A DNA stretch of 64,000 nt from Rhizobiaceae bacterium (GTDB taxonomy: Bacteria > Pseudomonadota > Alphaproteobacteria > Rhizobiales > Rhizobiaceae). The notes beneath the pieces were generated by a model. The model did no database searches and was not told where the DNA came from. It saw only the letters and a program-made list of their open reading frames with translations. The DNA lies in assembly GCA_017643495.1 (NCBI GenBank), contig JAEPNK010000002.1, positions 372,001 to 436,000 of the forward strand, in the 5' to 3' direction. Shown piece by piece: positions 44,642 to 53,610 of this stretch (the stretch's first letter is position 1; every line of letters begins with the position of its first letter). The position numbers were made by a program, and so were the translations under genes.

Positions 44642-45592
44642 TCACTGTTTCCCTTGCAGGGCCAAACAAGACGATTTGACAAGACCGGCCGCCATTGCCA
44701 CGCCCTCTGCCCCCTGACCACACCATGTTTCCGGCAGAAGGGTTTCAACTCCAATTTCAGATGGCAGCCCTGCCAGTTGATCATCAGGACTTTGGGCAAA
44801 CATGCAATGGTGCACACTGTCTGCATCAAGGGTCTTGAGAATACTGAGGGCGGCAAGGCCTGCTACGCTGTCGACAATAACCGGTATGTGCTGCGAGCGC
44901 GCTGCGAGAATTGCACCGCAAAGGGCCGCCGTTTCACGCCCGCCCAGCCTGCGAAGCAGTTCAAGCGGATTTGCATGATGCCCCTTTGCATTATCAAGGA
45001 TCTTTTTCAGCAGCTCTTCCGGAAGGTCATAATTGTCGGCAATCGCTGACACGTCCATATCATGAAGACTTGCCAGCAATGCCAGATTGGAAACGGAAAT
45101 GCGAGGTTCGAGTGCCGCAACACAGAGAAGATCGGCACCGCCGGCAATTGCCTCCATGCCAAAGCCGATGGTCCCGGCACATCCCTTCTCGTCGAGTGCC
45201 GCTTCCTCCGAGATATCGCCAACCGGAATTTGAAGCGCAAGATCAAAGACTTTCAGCCCCAGATCATTCTGGTGGCAAATCCGGTTCAGCATGGCATTGC
45301 CTGCTGATGCCTCGGCCAGCATCTCATGCAAATCCCGGGAAACCGTGTTATCGGTCAGCCGGTTGTCCAGGCCATGCGTACCTGCAAACAGCGTAACAAC
45401 TGCCCGGTGAACCGCAGGTGAGCGACCGGACCAGGCTGAATACCATTCGCAGATACGTCGAACTCCCCGTCCCGCTGCAGGGTTAAATTCATCAAGTTGT
45501 GCGCTCGTGTGCCGAAGGGCGTTTTCATCAATCTTCGGCAGGTTCGAAGCCAACTGCCTGATATCGTCAAAAGGTAAACCGGTTTCCCGCAT
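44642..45592 (-). CDS. Degenerate CobT-like protein (nicotinate-nucleotide:DMB phosphoribosyltransferase homologue)
   Basis: A 316-residue protein clearly related to CobT/CobU over FDLALQIPVGDISEEAALDE, FGMEAIAGGADLLCV and ANPLELLRRLGGRETAALCG. But the motifs that bind substrates are lost: the TKPPGSLG-type loop reads FNPAAGRGV (37-45), the GIGNTT loop reads PRISVSN, the GH-containing loop reads AQSPDDQL, and the RLGEGTG box with the catalytic glutamate reads CGQGAEG, with Gln293 at the glutamate position. It is unlikely to catalyse the CobT reaction. ATG 45592 is fixed by GGAG at -9; the frame is open further upstream. Confidence 0.85.
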   Translation of the reverse strand: MRETGLPFDDIRQLASNLPKIDENALRHTSAQLDEFNPAAGRGVRRICEWYSAWSGRSPAVHRAVVTLFAGTHGLDNRLTDNTVSRDLHEMLAEASAGNAMLNRICHQNDLGLKVFDLALQIPVGDISEEAALDEKGCAGTIGFGMEAIAGGADLLCVAALEPRISVSNLALLASLHDMDVSAIADNYDLPEELLKKILDNAKGHHANPLELLRRLGGRETAALCGAILAARSQHIPVIVDSVAGLAALSILKTLDADSVHHCMFAQSPDDQLAGLPSEIGVETLLPETWCGQGAEGVAMAAGLVKSSCLALQGKQ

Positions 45593-45713
45593 GGATACTC
45601 CACTGGTAGGGGATGAAGAAAAACTGCACTGGATTGCGCTTTGGAATTCTCTTCCCATATTGTATCCAATGCACTTCAGTCCACTTCTAATCCACATTTC
45701 CGGTGATTTATAG

Positions 45714-45950
45714 ATGAGCAAGATCCAGTCCCCCTGCATCCTTGTCTGCTCAATTGATACCAAAACAGGCTATTGTTTCGGCTGCGGCCGTACCCAGCAA
45801 GAAATCGGCCAATGGATGAACTACTCAGACAAGGAGCGCTCGGAGATAATGGAAGGTTTACCAGCCAGACTTGAAACTGTTGAACGCAAGCCCCGGAGGG
45901 AAACCAAACGGGCGCAGATGCGCCGCATGAAGCAACAAGCCCGGTCATGA
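45714..45950 (+). CDS. DUF1289 protein
   Basis: A 78-residue, basic protein with the DUF1289 four-cysteine motif: Cys8 and Cys12 (SPCILVC), Cys21 and Cys24 (YCFGCGRT), followed by EIGQWMNYSDKER. It probably binds a metal or cluster; function is unknown. ATGA overlap joins it to the retropepsin gene. It is divergent from the CobT-like gene (121-bp spacer). Confidence 0.92.
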   Translation: MSKIQSPCILVCSIDTKTGYCFGCGRTQQEIGQWMNYSDKERSEIMEGLPARLETVERKPRRETKRAQMRRMKQQARS

Positions 45951-46660
45951 GAAACAGCAAGACATTTTTCTGGATAATACTGGGCCTGATCGGTGGAATT
46001 GTACTCTATTTGGTCTTGAGCAGCGAAACTGCCGCTACCTTTGGCATGATGAAATCGGATTTTGCGCATTTCGCCCTACTCAGCCTTTGGTTCGCAGTCA
46101 TCGCATCTGCCATCCTGCCAGGCAGGGGCAGTTTGCGGGAAGCGGCCAGAAATGCGGTACTTTGGCTACTGATATTCATTCTTCTCGCAGCCGGTTACGT
46201 TTTCCGGTTTGACCTGCAGGACATTGCATCACGAATGACTGCTGGTTTGGTGCCCGGCAGTCCGCGATCTGTCCAGTCCCTTGATGGCAAGGATCGCGTT
46301 GTGCTGTTCCGGTCAGCAAACAATCACTTTCTCGCCCGCATGACGTTGAACGGAACCACAACAGCGATGCTGATTGATACAGGTGCCAGCAGCATTGTAC
46401 TTACGGAAAGGGATGCCGCAGCAGCCGGTATTGACACAGACAAGCTCGACTATTCAGTTGCCAGCAGCACAGCCAACGGTATCGGCTATTTCGCCCGGGC
46501 TGAAATCGACACTGCCACTCTGGGTCCCATTGAACGACGCAATGTTGATGTTCTTGTAGGACGCAGCAATTCCCTGGGACAAAGCCTGCTTGGAATGAGC
46601 TTCCTGAATTCCCTGTCAGCCTTCGAATTTCGCGGTGAAGAGCTATATTTGACTGATTGA
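45947..46660 (+). CDS. Membrane-anchored retropepsin-like aspartic protease (TIGR02281 type)
   Basis: A 237-residue protein with three N-terminal membrane segments (about 7-25, 41-57 and 69-85) and a C-terminal clan AA protease domain with Asp144 in LIDTGASS and the flap-type region GIGYFARAEI. The active form is a dimer in this family, placing the domain in the periplasm. Its stop codon lies inside a 40-bp perfect palindrome that can terminate transcription. Confidence 0.92.
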   Translation: MRNSKTFFWIILGLIGGIVLYLVLSSETAATFGMMKSDFAHFALLSLWFAVIASAILPGRGSLREAARNAVLWLLIFILLAAGYVFRFDLQDIASRMTAGLVPGSPRSVQSLDGKDRVVLFRSANNHFLARMTLNGTTTAMLIDTGASSIVLTERDAAAAGIDTDKLDYSVASSTANGIGYFARAEIDTATLGPIERRNVDVLVGRSNSLGQSLLGMSFLNSLSAFEFRGEELYLTD

Positions 46661-46694
46661 AACACAAAAAAACGCGTTTTTTTGTGTTTCAATC
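46655..46694. terminator. 40-bp perfect palindrome, probable bidirectional terminator
   Basis: Twenty bases (46655-46674) are followed without spacer by their exact reverse complement (46675-46694). The stem has seven A then seven T residues at the core around CGCG, so a transcript would fold to a hairpin with U-runs on either side. The left arm contains the stop codon of the protease gene (46658-46660). Confidence 0.8.
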
Positions 46695-46782
46695 ATCCGT
46701 GCTGGTTTGATGAAGCCATAAATTTGAACAAAACCCTCCAACAGACTGATTTCACGAAAACATATTCGATTACCCCCCTTCC

Positions 46783-46921
46783 TGACCGAACAGGTCAACA
46801 TGCAACTTCCGGGCCTGTCGGTTAACCATTTGCAGTGGCGATGTGCAATTTCGCACAGTTTGCCCCGATGTGTTGAGGCTTAATGGGAACCATAACAGCC
46901 CTGACATCATTGTAATGTCAG
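46783..46921. promoter_or_regulatory. Inverted repeats upstream of the PRC-barrel gene
   Basis: The 248-bp spacer between the palindrome and the PRC-barrel gene holds two perfect inverted repeats: TGACC/GGTCA with a 5-base spacer (46783-46797) and CTGACAT/ATGTCAG with a 7-base spacer (46901-46921). The second lies 21 bp before the ATG (46943). They could be sites for a regulator or a short leader hairpin. I see no small gene in the spacer. Confidence 0.35.
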
Positions 46922-46942
46922 ATAACACAGGGAAGTTGAACA

Positions 46943-47404
46943 ATGAAAAATCTTGCAAAAACTGTTTTGGCAGCTGCTGGAGTACTGTTTTTGGCAGGTG
47001 CAACTACGTCTACTATCGCCATTGCCGAGGAACAATTGGGTAATGGAAATTCAACACTTATGAGCTACGCACCACAAGCCAGCTTTGATGATGGCCGGTT
47101 TGGACAGTTTGATTTTGATGGCGCTTTGCGTGATCAGGGTCACGAGCATGAATTGAATGATGCATGGCTTGGCATGTCAGCATATTCAAGCGATGGCCGG
47201 TATGTAGGTTACATTGAAGACGCCATACTTGATGAGAACGGCTATGTTACCGAACTGGTGGTAGGCACTCCCGAAGGCAACATTGCCGTACAGCTCGAAG
47301 CAAAATATGCCGAACTGCAAGAGGACCGAGTAAATCTTGCCATCACCGGCAGTGAATTTGCGAGCATTCTGACTGATGGCCAAGTAGTGTCGGCCCTGCA
47401 ATAA
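46943..47404 (+). CDS. Exported PRC-barrel protein
   Basis: A 153-residue product with signal peptide (1-28, IAIA) and a C-terminal PRC-barrel fold: WLGMSAYSSDGRYVGYIEDAIL followed by GYVTELVVGTPEGNIAV. In alphaproteobacteria exported PRC-barrel proteins are common but uncharacterised. It converges on dusA with 9 bp between. Confidence 0.85.
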   Translation: MKNLAKTVLAAAGVLFLAGATTSTIAIAEEQLGNGNSTLMSYAPQASFDDGRFGQFDFDGALRDQGHEHELNDAWLGMSAYSSDGRYVGYIEDAILDENGYVTELVVGTPEGNIAVQLEAKYAELQEDRVNLAITGSEFASILTDGQVVSALQ

Positions 47405-47413
47405 ATTGCACAA

Positions 47414-48406
47414 TCAGGCCGCATCCAATTGATGATAATCGACTGCTGAGAAGGCAAGCCGAATGATTTCCGGGCTTGCCTTTTCCTTTGTGGATTCAAC
47501 ACTGAGAATTTGCCGGTACCGACGGGCACCTGAAACCTTTTGAAACAACCCGATCATGTGGCGGGTAATGTGATTCAATCTCCCTCCCCGCGAAAGGTGC
47601 ATTTCAGCATAGTCGCACATGGCATCACACAACATGTCCAGACTGATTGGACTTCTGTGATCATCAAAAATCAAACTGTCTACAGATCTCAACATGTCAG
47701 GCCTTCTGTAAGGGGCCCTGCCAAGCATGGTTCCGTCGACGTATTGCAGGTGCTCGACTGCATCACTAATGGTTTCAATCCCACCATTGATTCCAACAAA
47801 TTGGTCCGGGTTTTCCTGCTTGAGGCGATAGACGAGATCATAATCAAGCGGGGGAATAACACGATTTTCCTTCGGACTAAGCCCCTGTAGCCATGCTTTC
47901 CTTGCATGCACCCACAAACGGTCGCAACCTGCTTCCCAGACAGCTTTCGCCAATGCCATCAGGGCTATTTCGGGTGTCTGGTCATCCACTCCTATACGAC
48001 ATTTCACTGTTACAGGTATGCTGACTTCCGCCTTCATCGCACCAACACACTTGGCAACCAGTTCCGGTTCCTGCATCAAACAGGCACCGAATGTACCTGA
48101 TTGCACACGATCGGAGGGGCAGCCGACATTGAGATTGATTTCGTCATATCCGAACACCTCCCCTGTTCTGGCAGCGCGCGCCAGTTTTTCAGGGTCACTC
48201 CCTCCAAGTTGCAATGCTACCGGATGTTCGGCAGGATCAAATCCCAAAAGCTGGACAGGATCACCATGTAGGATGGCGTCCGCAACAACCATTTCCGTGT
48301 ATAGCAACGCATGCTTCGTCATGAGACGGTGAAAAAACCGGCAATGACGGTCTGTCCAGTCCATCATGGGTGCAATGGCAAACCGGTCTGATTGATATTC
48401 AGTCAT
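47414..48406 (-). CDS. dusA: tRNA-dihydrouridine(20/20a) synthase
   Basis: Flavin-dependent reduction of uridine 20/20a in tRNA D-loop. The 330-residue protein starts with the Dus pattern IAPMMDWTDRHCRFFHRLM, has the catalytic Cys96 in NLNVGCPSDRVQSG and the FMN motif NGGIETISDA. The DusA-like C-terminal helical domain is present. No gene is placed in the 260 bp upstream (48407-48666). Confidence 0.96.
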   Translation of the reverse strand: MTEYQSDRFAIAPMMDWTDRHCRFFHRLMTKHALLYTEMVVADAILHGDPVQLLGFDPAEHPVALQLGGSDPEKLARAARTGEVFGYDEINLNVGCPSDRVQSGTFGACLMQEPELVAKCVGAMKAEVSIPVTVKCRIGVDDQTPEIALMALAKAVWEAGCDRLWVHARKAWLQGLSPKENRVIPPLDYDLVYRLKQENPDQFVGINGGIETISDAVEHLQYVDGTMLGRAPYRRPDMLRSVDSLIFDDHRSPISLDMLCDAMCDYAEMHLSRGGRLNHITRHMIGLFQKVSGARRYRQILSVESTKEKASPEIIRLAFSAVDYHQLDAA

Positions 48407-48666
48407 TACTCACCGCACCCCAAACATTCACTGCAATTCGGCCTGAAAACAAAACACGCTCGCCCGACTTTACTATCACGCCGGTTTCTGAAACCCGCTC
48501 CAAACTGCGATTGCATGTGTCCATAAATCAGGGGCAATCTATACATCCACCATGCACCGGGGCCAACCGTTCATGGTCCCTAACACTTTAAAAACTGTAT
48601 TTGATCCGAAAATGCGTCCTGGCAAAACGCTCAGGCCTGATTATTCAGGTTATGGAATAAACTGGC

Positions 48667-49173
48667 TCAGTCAGAGTAATTGCGGGTTCCCCGGATACCC
48701 AGTTTTTTCTCCAACAGCCGGATCGCAGTCAGAATGACCAACCCGGTAACGGCTGCCGGGATGGCAACGACCCAGTATCCAAGGCCCGCAGAAAGCCCTA
48801 TCGCTGCTGAAAGCCACATGCTGGCACCGGTCGTAAGACCGTGAACTCTGCCTCGTGTGAAAATGATGACACCTGCAGCGAGAAACGCAACACCTCCCGT
48901 GACCGCTTCAATCAGGCGTATCGGGTCAAGACGCAAAACATTGTCTGAACTGTTCAGGTGCGGGGAAGCTTCAAGCAACAACAGGGTTACCAGTGCGAAT
49001 GAAGCCGAAGCGACTCCGACCAGCATGTTTGTGCGAAGGCCAGCCGCATGATCTCGGGATTCACGTTCAAAACCGATTACCGAACTCAGCAGGGCAGCGC
49101 CCAGCAGGCGCACGCAGACCATTGCCAGTTGGCCATCGGCTACATATTCCGGAACCCAGTTTTCAAAACTCAT
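48667..49173 (-). CDS. MgtC/SapB family membrane protein
   Basis: A 168-residue protein with four to five predicted membrane spans and the MgtC signature GAALLSSVIGFERESRD (about 28-44), then AAGLRTNMLVGVASASFAL and GGVAFLAAGVIIF. Short MgtC proteins lack the cytoplasmic C-terminal domain; they affect magnesium homeostasis and ATP balance, but many homologues are uncharacterised. It lies alone. Confidence 0.93.
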   Translation of the reverse strand: MSFENWVPEYVADGQLAMVCVRLLGAALLSSVIGFERESRDHAAGLRTNMLVGVASASFALVTLLLLEASPHLNSSDNVLRLDPIRLIEAVTGGVAFLAAGVIIFTRGRVHGLTTGASMWLSAAIGLSAGLGYWVVAIPAAVTGLVILTAIRLLEKKLGIRGTRNYSD

Positions 49174-49357
49174 GATGTCTCCCTGCTAATCATACCAACC
49201 CCTACCGAACAGAAAAGTTTCCTTCCGGCACAAGAATCACGCCTGTTTCACAAAGATTTTTTGCAGGCGGGACAAATTGCCCCAAAATTCAGGTTATGAT
49301 CAGCTTTATGCATCCGGCCAGAACAATTATACCGGTACCAGCTTGGAGTACGACGAA

Positions 49358-50572
49358 ATGAATTTCGAAGATTTCTTTAAAAATGAGCTGGACGCATTGA
49401 AAGAGGCTGGCAATTACCGGGTTTTTGCTGATCTTGAGCGCAGAAAAGGTTCATTCCCGAAAGCTGTACGGCATTCAGAAGACGGCACACGTGAAGTCAC
49501 CGTATGGTGCTCGAATGACTATCTTGGTATGGGCCAGCACACCTCTACTGTCGAAGCGATGAAAGAAGCCATCGATCGCTGTGGAGCAGGAGCAGGTGGC
49601 ACACGTAACATTTCCGGCACCAACCACTATCACGTACTGCTTGAGCAGGAATTGGCTGACCTGCATGCCAAGGAAGCCGCATTGTTGCTGACATCCGGGT
49701 ATGTTGCCAACTGGGCAGCTTTGGGCACACTCGGCGCCCGTCTTCCGGATGCCACGATTTTTTCAGATGCTCTCAACCATGCCTCAATGATTGAAGGCAT
49801 GCGTCACAGCCGTGCAAACAAGGCCATTTGGAAACACAATGACGTTGAGGATCTGGCCCGAAAGCTTGCTGACGCAGATCCGGATACCGCGAAGATTGTT
49901 GCCTTTGAATCAGTTTACTCCATGGATGGTGACATTGCACCCATAGCAGAAATCTGTGACGTGGCAGAACAGTATGGCGCCATGACATATCTCGATGAGG
50001 TTCACGCCGTGGGCATGTATGGTCCTCGTGGTGCGGGCATTGCCGAGCGTGAAGGCCTGATGGATCGTGTGACATTGATACAAGGCACTCTGGGCAAGGC
50101 ATATGGTGTCATGGGCGGATATATCACCGGCTCGGCCAACCTGATTGACTTTGTTCGCTCCTTTGCGTCCGGTTTCATTTTCTCAACTGCCCTTCCCCCT
50201 GCACTTGCTGCTGGTGCATGCGCATCGGTACGCCATCTCAAAAACAGTGATCTGGAGAGGATGAGACAGCGCAGGAATGTACGCAAAGTACGCGAGCGTC
50301 TGGATGCTCTGGGATTGCCCCACATGGACAACGACAGCCATATCATCCCTGTGATGGTGGGCGATCCGAAAAAATGCAAGTTTATTTCCGACCTGTTGCT
50401 CGAGCAGTACGGGATTTATGTTCAACCGATCAATTATCCCACTGTTCCCAAAGGCACAGAGCGGTTGCGCATCACACCTTCACCGATGCACAGCGATGAG
50501 GATATAGACAATCTGGTTACGGCCCTTTCCGAACTGTGGTCGCAATGCGCCCTGGCAAGGGCTGTTGCCTGA
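49358..50572 (+). CDS. hemA: 5-aminolevulinate synthase
   Basis: Condenses glycine and succinyl-CoA to 5-aminolevulinate (Shemin pathway), start of haem and tetrapyrrole synthesis. The 404-residue protein has [14 protein letters not shown] (20-33), [30 protein letters not shown], Asp213 in [12 protein letters not shown] and the PLP lysine Lys247 in [17 protein letters not shown] 49358 with GGAG nine bases before is chosen over an upstream TTG. Use of this enzyme is typical of alphaproteobacteria. Confidence 0.97.
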   Translation: MNFEDFFKNELDALKEAGNYRVFADLERRKGSFPKAVRHSEDGTREVTVWCSNDYLGMGQHTSTVEAMKEAIDRCGAGAGGTRNISGTNHYHVLLEQELADLHAKEAALLLTSGYVANWAALGTLGARLPDATIFSDALNHASMIEGMRHSRANKAIWKHNDVEDLARKLADADPDTAKIVAFESVYSMDGDIAPIAEICDVAEQYGAMTYLDEVHAVGMYGPRGAGIAEREGLMDRVTLIQGTLGKAYGVMGGYITGSANLIDFVRSFASGFIFSTALPPALAAGACASVRHLKNSDLERMRQRRNVRKVRERLDALGLPHMDNDSHIIPVMVGDPKKCKFISDLLLEQYGIYVQPINYPTVPKGTERLRITPSPMHSDEDIDNLVTALSELWSQCALARAVA

Positions 50573-50588
50573 CCGTAACCCGCTCCCT

Positions 50589-51176
50589 CTAAGGCGCCAG
50601 AACCAGTTGCATCCCGGGCCGCAGGCGTTTGGGATCCTTGATACCATTGCGCTTGATCAATGCGGCTGCAGGAATACCGTTGCGCGAAGCAATGGCGCTC
50701 AGCGTATCACCCGGCTGAACCGTGTAGAAACCGATCTCTGACGATGCTGCAATTTCACCAATCGAGTCCGGTGTTTCATTTTTTTCGCTGCGGGGAACAG
50801 ATGCTGTATACATCGGATCTACGACCGGTGACGGGGCAAACTCCCGTTTCACAGGCACGAGAAACGCATCATTGACCTTTTTCGCAATTCGGGTTTGCTC
50901 CCAGTCCTGCTGCAATTCCACTTCTGCAACCGTATTGGCCTGATCGCTTTCTGTGAAAAATTTGGCAATACCGAACACGAACCCGGCAACCATCATCCCT
51001 GCCACTACCTTGACGGCGATCGGCGCAAGATCAATCATCCGGTCAGCATAACCGTGCTGGGTTGGATCAATCGCTTCTGACTGAGTATAAGGCGCCTGTA
51101 CAGCAAGCAACGAGGCATCGTCCGCGGGAATCGCGGTTTCATCTTCCCGTGTTGAAGACATTCCTACTTCGTACAT
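50589..51176 (-). CDS. Membrane-anchored LysM protein
   Basis: A 195-residue protein with a cytoplasmic N-terminus (1-50), one membrane span (about 51-74) and a C-terminal LysM domain (about 147-193): FYTVQPGDTLSAIASRNGIP and RLRPGMQLVL. LysM binds N-acetylglucosamine chains, so the domain probably contacts peptidoglycan in the periplasm. It ends 16 bp from the convergent hemA stop and is divergent from gtrA. Confidence 0.88.
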   Translation of the reverse strand: MYEVGMSSTREDETAIPADDASLLAVQAPYTQSEAIDPTQHGYADRMIDLAPIAVKVVAGMMVAGFVFGIAKFFTESDQANTVAEVELQQDWEQTRIAKKVNDAFLVPVKREFAPSPVVDPMYTASVPRSEKNETPDSIGEIAASSEIGFYTVQPGDTLSAIASRNGIPAAALIKRNGIKDPKRLRPGMQLVLAP

Positions 51177-51315
51177 GACGTTGGCTCATAGCTCACACCT
51201 ATCCCCAACAGTGTAGAAGTGAGTGGTTAACAAAATTGTGCCATAACCCTTCTGATCAGTTGGTGATGCAACTAAACACAGACGAAAGCACGGAATGATC
51301 ATTGGTGAAAATACA

Positions 51316-51693
51316 ATGAGACGGCAATTTTCAAGCTTTGTGGTTGCAGGGCTGATTACCACCGTTTTCCAGTATGCAATCCTGGTTTCGCTTGTGGAAT
51401 TCAACCTGCTTCAACCGGTCCATGCTTCTGTCTGGGGGGCAATTGGCGGAGCTGTTTTGAGCTATTACCTTAATCGCAAGTATACGTTCCGTTCGAACGC
51501 AGCACACAAGAACGCCGTGCCAAGGTTTTTTACTGTTGCAGCCCTGGCAATCATCAGCAATGCATTGCTGATGTTCCTGTTTGTAAGGCTGCTGCACATC
51601 CCCTATATTCCGGCTCAAATCATAACGACCGGCGCAATCATTCCGATCACTTTCGGCCTGAACAGGATCTGGTCTTTCGCAACCACCGACTAG
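51316..51693 (+). CDS. GtrA family membrane protein
   Basis: A 125-residue protein with four membrane spans, of the GtrA family that flips lipid-linked sugars or glycans. Motifs: RQFSSFVVAGLITTVFQYAI at the start, GGAVLSYYLNRKYTF near residue 50 and FGLNRIWSF at the end. ATG 51316 gives the normal N-terminus; the frame extends upstream to 51295. It is 17 bp from the DDAH-like gene on the same strand. Confidence 0.92.
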   Translation: MRRQFSSFVVAGLITTVFQYAILVSLVEFNLLQPVHASVWGAIGGAVLSYYLNRKYTFRSNAAHKNAVPRFFTVAALAIISNALLMFLFVRLLHIPYIPAQIITTGAIIPITFGLNRIWSFATTD

Positions 51694-51710
51694 TCTTTTT
51701 CCGGATACCC

Positions 51711-52502
51711 ATGTCATACAACCCGACTTTTCAATTCAGCCACGCGATAACCCGCCGTCCATCTGCCAGCATTGTCAACGGACTGCGGGCAGAAGATACC
51801 GGCACGCCCGATCTTGCCCTGATGCAGCAACATCACAATGAATATGTCGGGCTGTTGCGCGAAACCGGAGCAGATGTCACCGAACTGGAAGCGCTCGAAG
51901 CATTCCCCGATTCCGTCTTCGTGGAAGATGATGCGCTTTGTCTTCCCGGCCTTGCTGTCCTGATGCGTCCCGGCGCTCCATCACGACTTGGAGAGGTCGA
52001 GCACATGGCACCGGCCCTGCGAAAACACTTCAAAACAGTAGCCGCAATCGAAGGGCCCGGTTTTATTGAAGGCGGCGACATACTGCTAACTGACAAGGAA
52101 ATCCTGGTCGGGAAATCCGCACGCACCGACTCTGAGGGAATCGCAGAACTGACAAGGATAGTAGAACCTCATGGGCACGTTGTGCGCGAAGTGGACACCC
52201 CGGCCGGTGTATTGCACTTCAAGACAGATTGCTCACTGCTTGGAGATAACACCATTTTGTCGACAAAACGGCTTGATGCATCAGGCTGCTTCGCAGGATA
52301 TCGCGTTATCCATACAGAGGATGATGAAGAGGCCGCAGCCAATACTATTCGCTTCAATCAGTTTGTCATCATGCCATCAGGCTTTCCCAAAACCGCAGAA
52401 AAATTGATGCGGGAAGGCTTTGAAGTCCGCCACGTGGGCAATAGTGAATGCGCAAAGCTCGATGGCGGAATGTCTTGTCTTTCCTTGCGTTTCAACGCCT
52501 GA
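51711..52502 (+). CDS. Dimethylarginine dimethylaminohydrolase (DDAH)-like amidinohydrolase
   Basis: A 263-residue enzyme of the guanidino-group-modifying family. The active-site residues fit DDAH: Glu72/Asp73 (FVEDDAL), His169 (LHFKTDCSLL) and the nucleophile Cys256 in DGGMSCLSLRF near the C-terminus, with GFIEGGDILL (118-127) typical of the fold. It would hydrolyse methylated arginine or a related guanidino compound. No arginine-metabolism genes are nearby. Confidence 0.9.
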   Translation: MSYNPTFQFSHAITRRPSASIVNGLRAEDTGTPDLALMQQHHNEYVGLLRETGADVTELEALEAFPDSVFVEDDALCLPGLAVLMRPGAPSRLGEVEHMAPALRKHFKTVAAIEGPGFIEGGDILLTDKEILVGKSARTDSEGIAELTRIVEPHGHVVREVDTPAGVLHFKTDCSLLGDNTILSTKRLDASGCFAGYRVIHTEDDEEAAANTIRFNQFVIMPSGFPKTAEKLMREGFEVRHVGNSECAKLDGGMSCLSLRFNA

Positions 52503-52534
52503 CCCAACAACACCCGAACATCAAAAATCTGCCT

Positions 52535-53479
52535 TTAGCTGATCTGGACCTTGTAGCCTGCACGGGGGAAATGCACATGCAGATTGCCAATGCCAGGCTC
52601 CTCCCGGGCGAGGGTAATTCTGTGTCCGCTTGCTGCTGCAACGATACCTGATACAGGCTGCTCACCACCATCAACATCGGGCGAGATGGTCACTTCCATA
52701 CCCGCTTTCAGTCCCTGCGGGTCATTGCTGTCGCTGCCTTCGATTTGTACAGGCTCATGTGCTGCAGCAATCTCTAGCGATTTCTCTGCTTCCATCTGCT
52801 CCACTGTTCCATGCCCGATTTCGAGCATGTTGTTTTCCCATCTTTCGAGGTGATCAAACCCGGACAGAAACCGTGGCCCGCCCTCCCATCGACCACGGAT
52901 GAACCACACAGCATGATAGACCTGCGCATCAAATGCAGAGCCCGCTTCCCCGGTGAGAAAACTGCGACCGTCTGAAAGCAGATCATCCAGCCACAACAGC
53001 ATGGCACGCATCTGGGCAACGATGTGGGGCAATTCGGAATTGGCAGCTTTCAGGGCAGCTGCCCAGTCTGTTCCGAAATAGAGACGTCCGCGGTCCTCGG
53101 CAAAATCCTGTGGGAGATTGTCCCCCGCAGACCCCAGCACCAGCTTCACCGCCAGATCGAAGAATGCGCCATCCGTTAGCCTGCTAAGAAACCACAGCAA
53201 ACCGCTGTCTCGCGTCGGAAAGAATGTCGGCGACGGAAACCGCTTCTCAAGTTCCATGATGATGCAGGCACTGTCGCAGTAAATGTCTGCACCAATCTGG
53301 GCAACCGGCGTACGTCTGTAACCGCCTGTCAGCTTTACGAGGTTTTCCTTTGGCGGCAGGCGGGGTATTTCCACGTGGTGCCATGTGAGCCCCTTGATAC
53401 CGAATGCAACACGCACTTTTTCAGCAACAGGTGATTGCGGATAATTGTGCAGAATCAGTGCGGAAGAAAAATCAGTCAT
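52535..53479 (-). CDS. GST-like protein with C-terminal extension
   Basis: A 314-residue protein. Residues 1-75 are a thioredoxin-like GST domain (HNYPQSPVAEKVRVAFGIKG, then YRRTPVAQIGADIYCDSACI); residues about 85-240 are the helical domain. About 70 residues beyond it (from GSDSNDPQGLKAGMEV on) form a beta-rich tail not seen in ordinary GSTs of about 200-230 residues. ATG 53479 is chosen over 53506 because GGGA lies about ten bases before it. It converges on the DDAH gene. Confidence 0.85.
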   Translation of the reverse strand: MTDFSSALILHNYPQSPVAEKVRVAFGIKGLTWHHVEIPRLPPKENLVKLTGGYRRTPVAQIGADIYCDSACIIMELEKRFPSPTFFPTRDSGLLWFLSRLTDGAFFDLAVKLVLGSAGDNLPQDFAEDRGRLYFGTDWAAALKAANSELPHIVAQMRAMLLWLDDLLSDGRSFLTGEAGSAFDAQVYHAVWFIRGRWEGGPRFLSGFDHLERWENNMLEIGHGTVEQMEAEKSLEIAAAHEPVQIEGSDSNDPQGLKAGMEVTISPDVDGGEQPVSGIVAAASGHRITLAREEPGIGNLHVHFPRAGYKVQIS

Positions 53480-53610
53480 GAAAAATCCCGGAAATTGATT
53501 AAACAAAAATGTGATTCATTTCCTGAACCATGTCACATATCCGGTTCAAATCCCTCATCAATTCTTGTAATGTCCGCGAAGTTTGAACAATCACGCAGAG
53601 GTAGCCGCCA

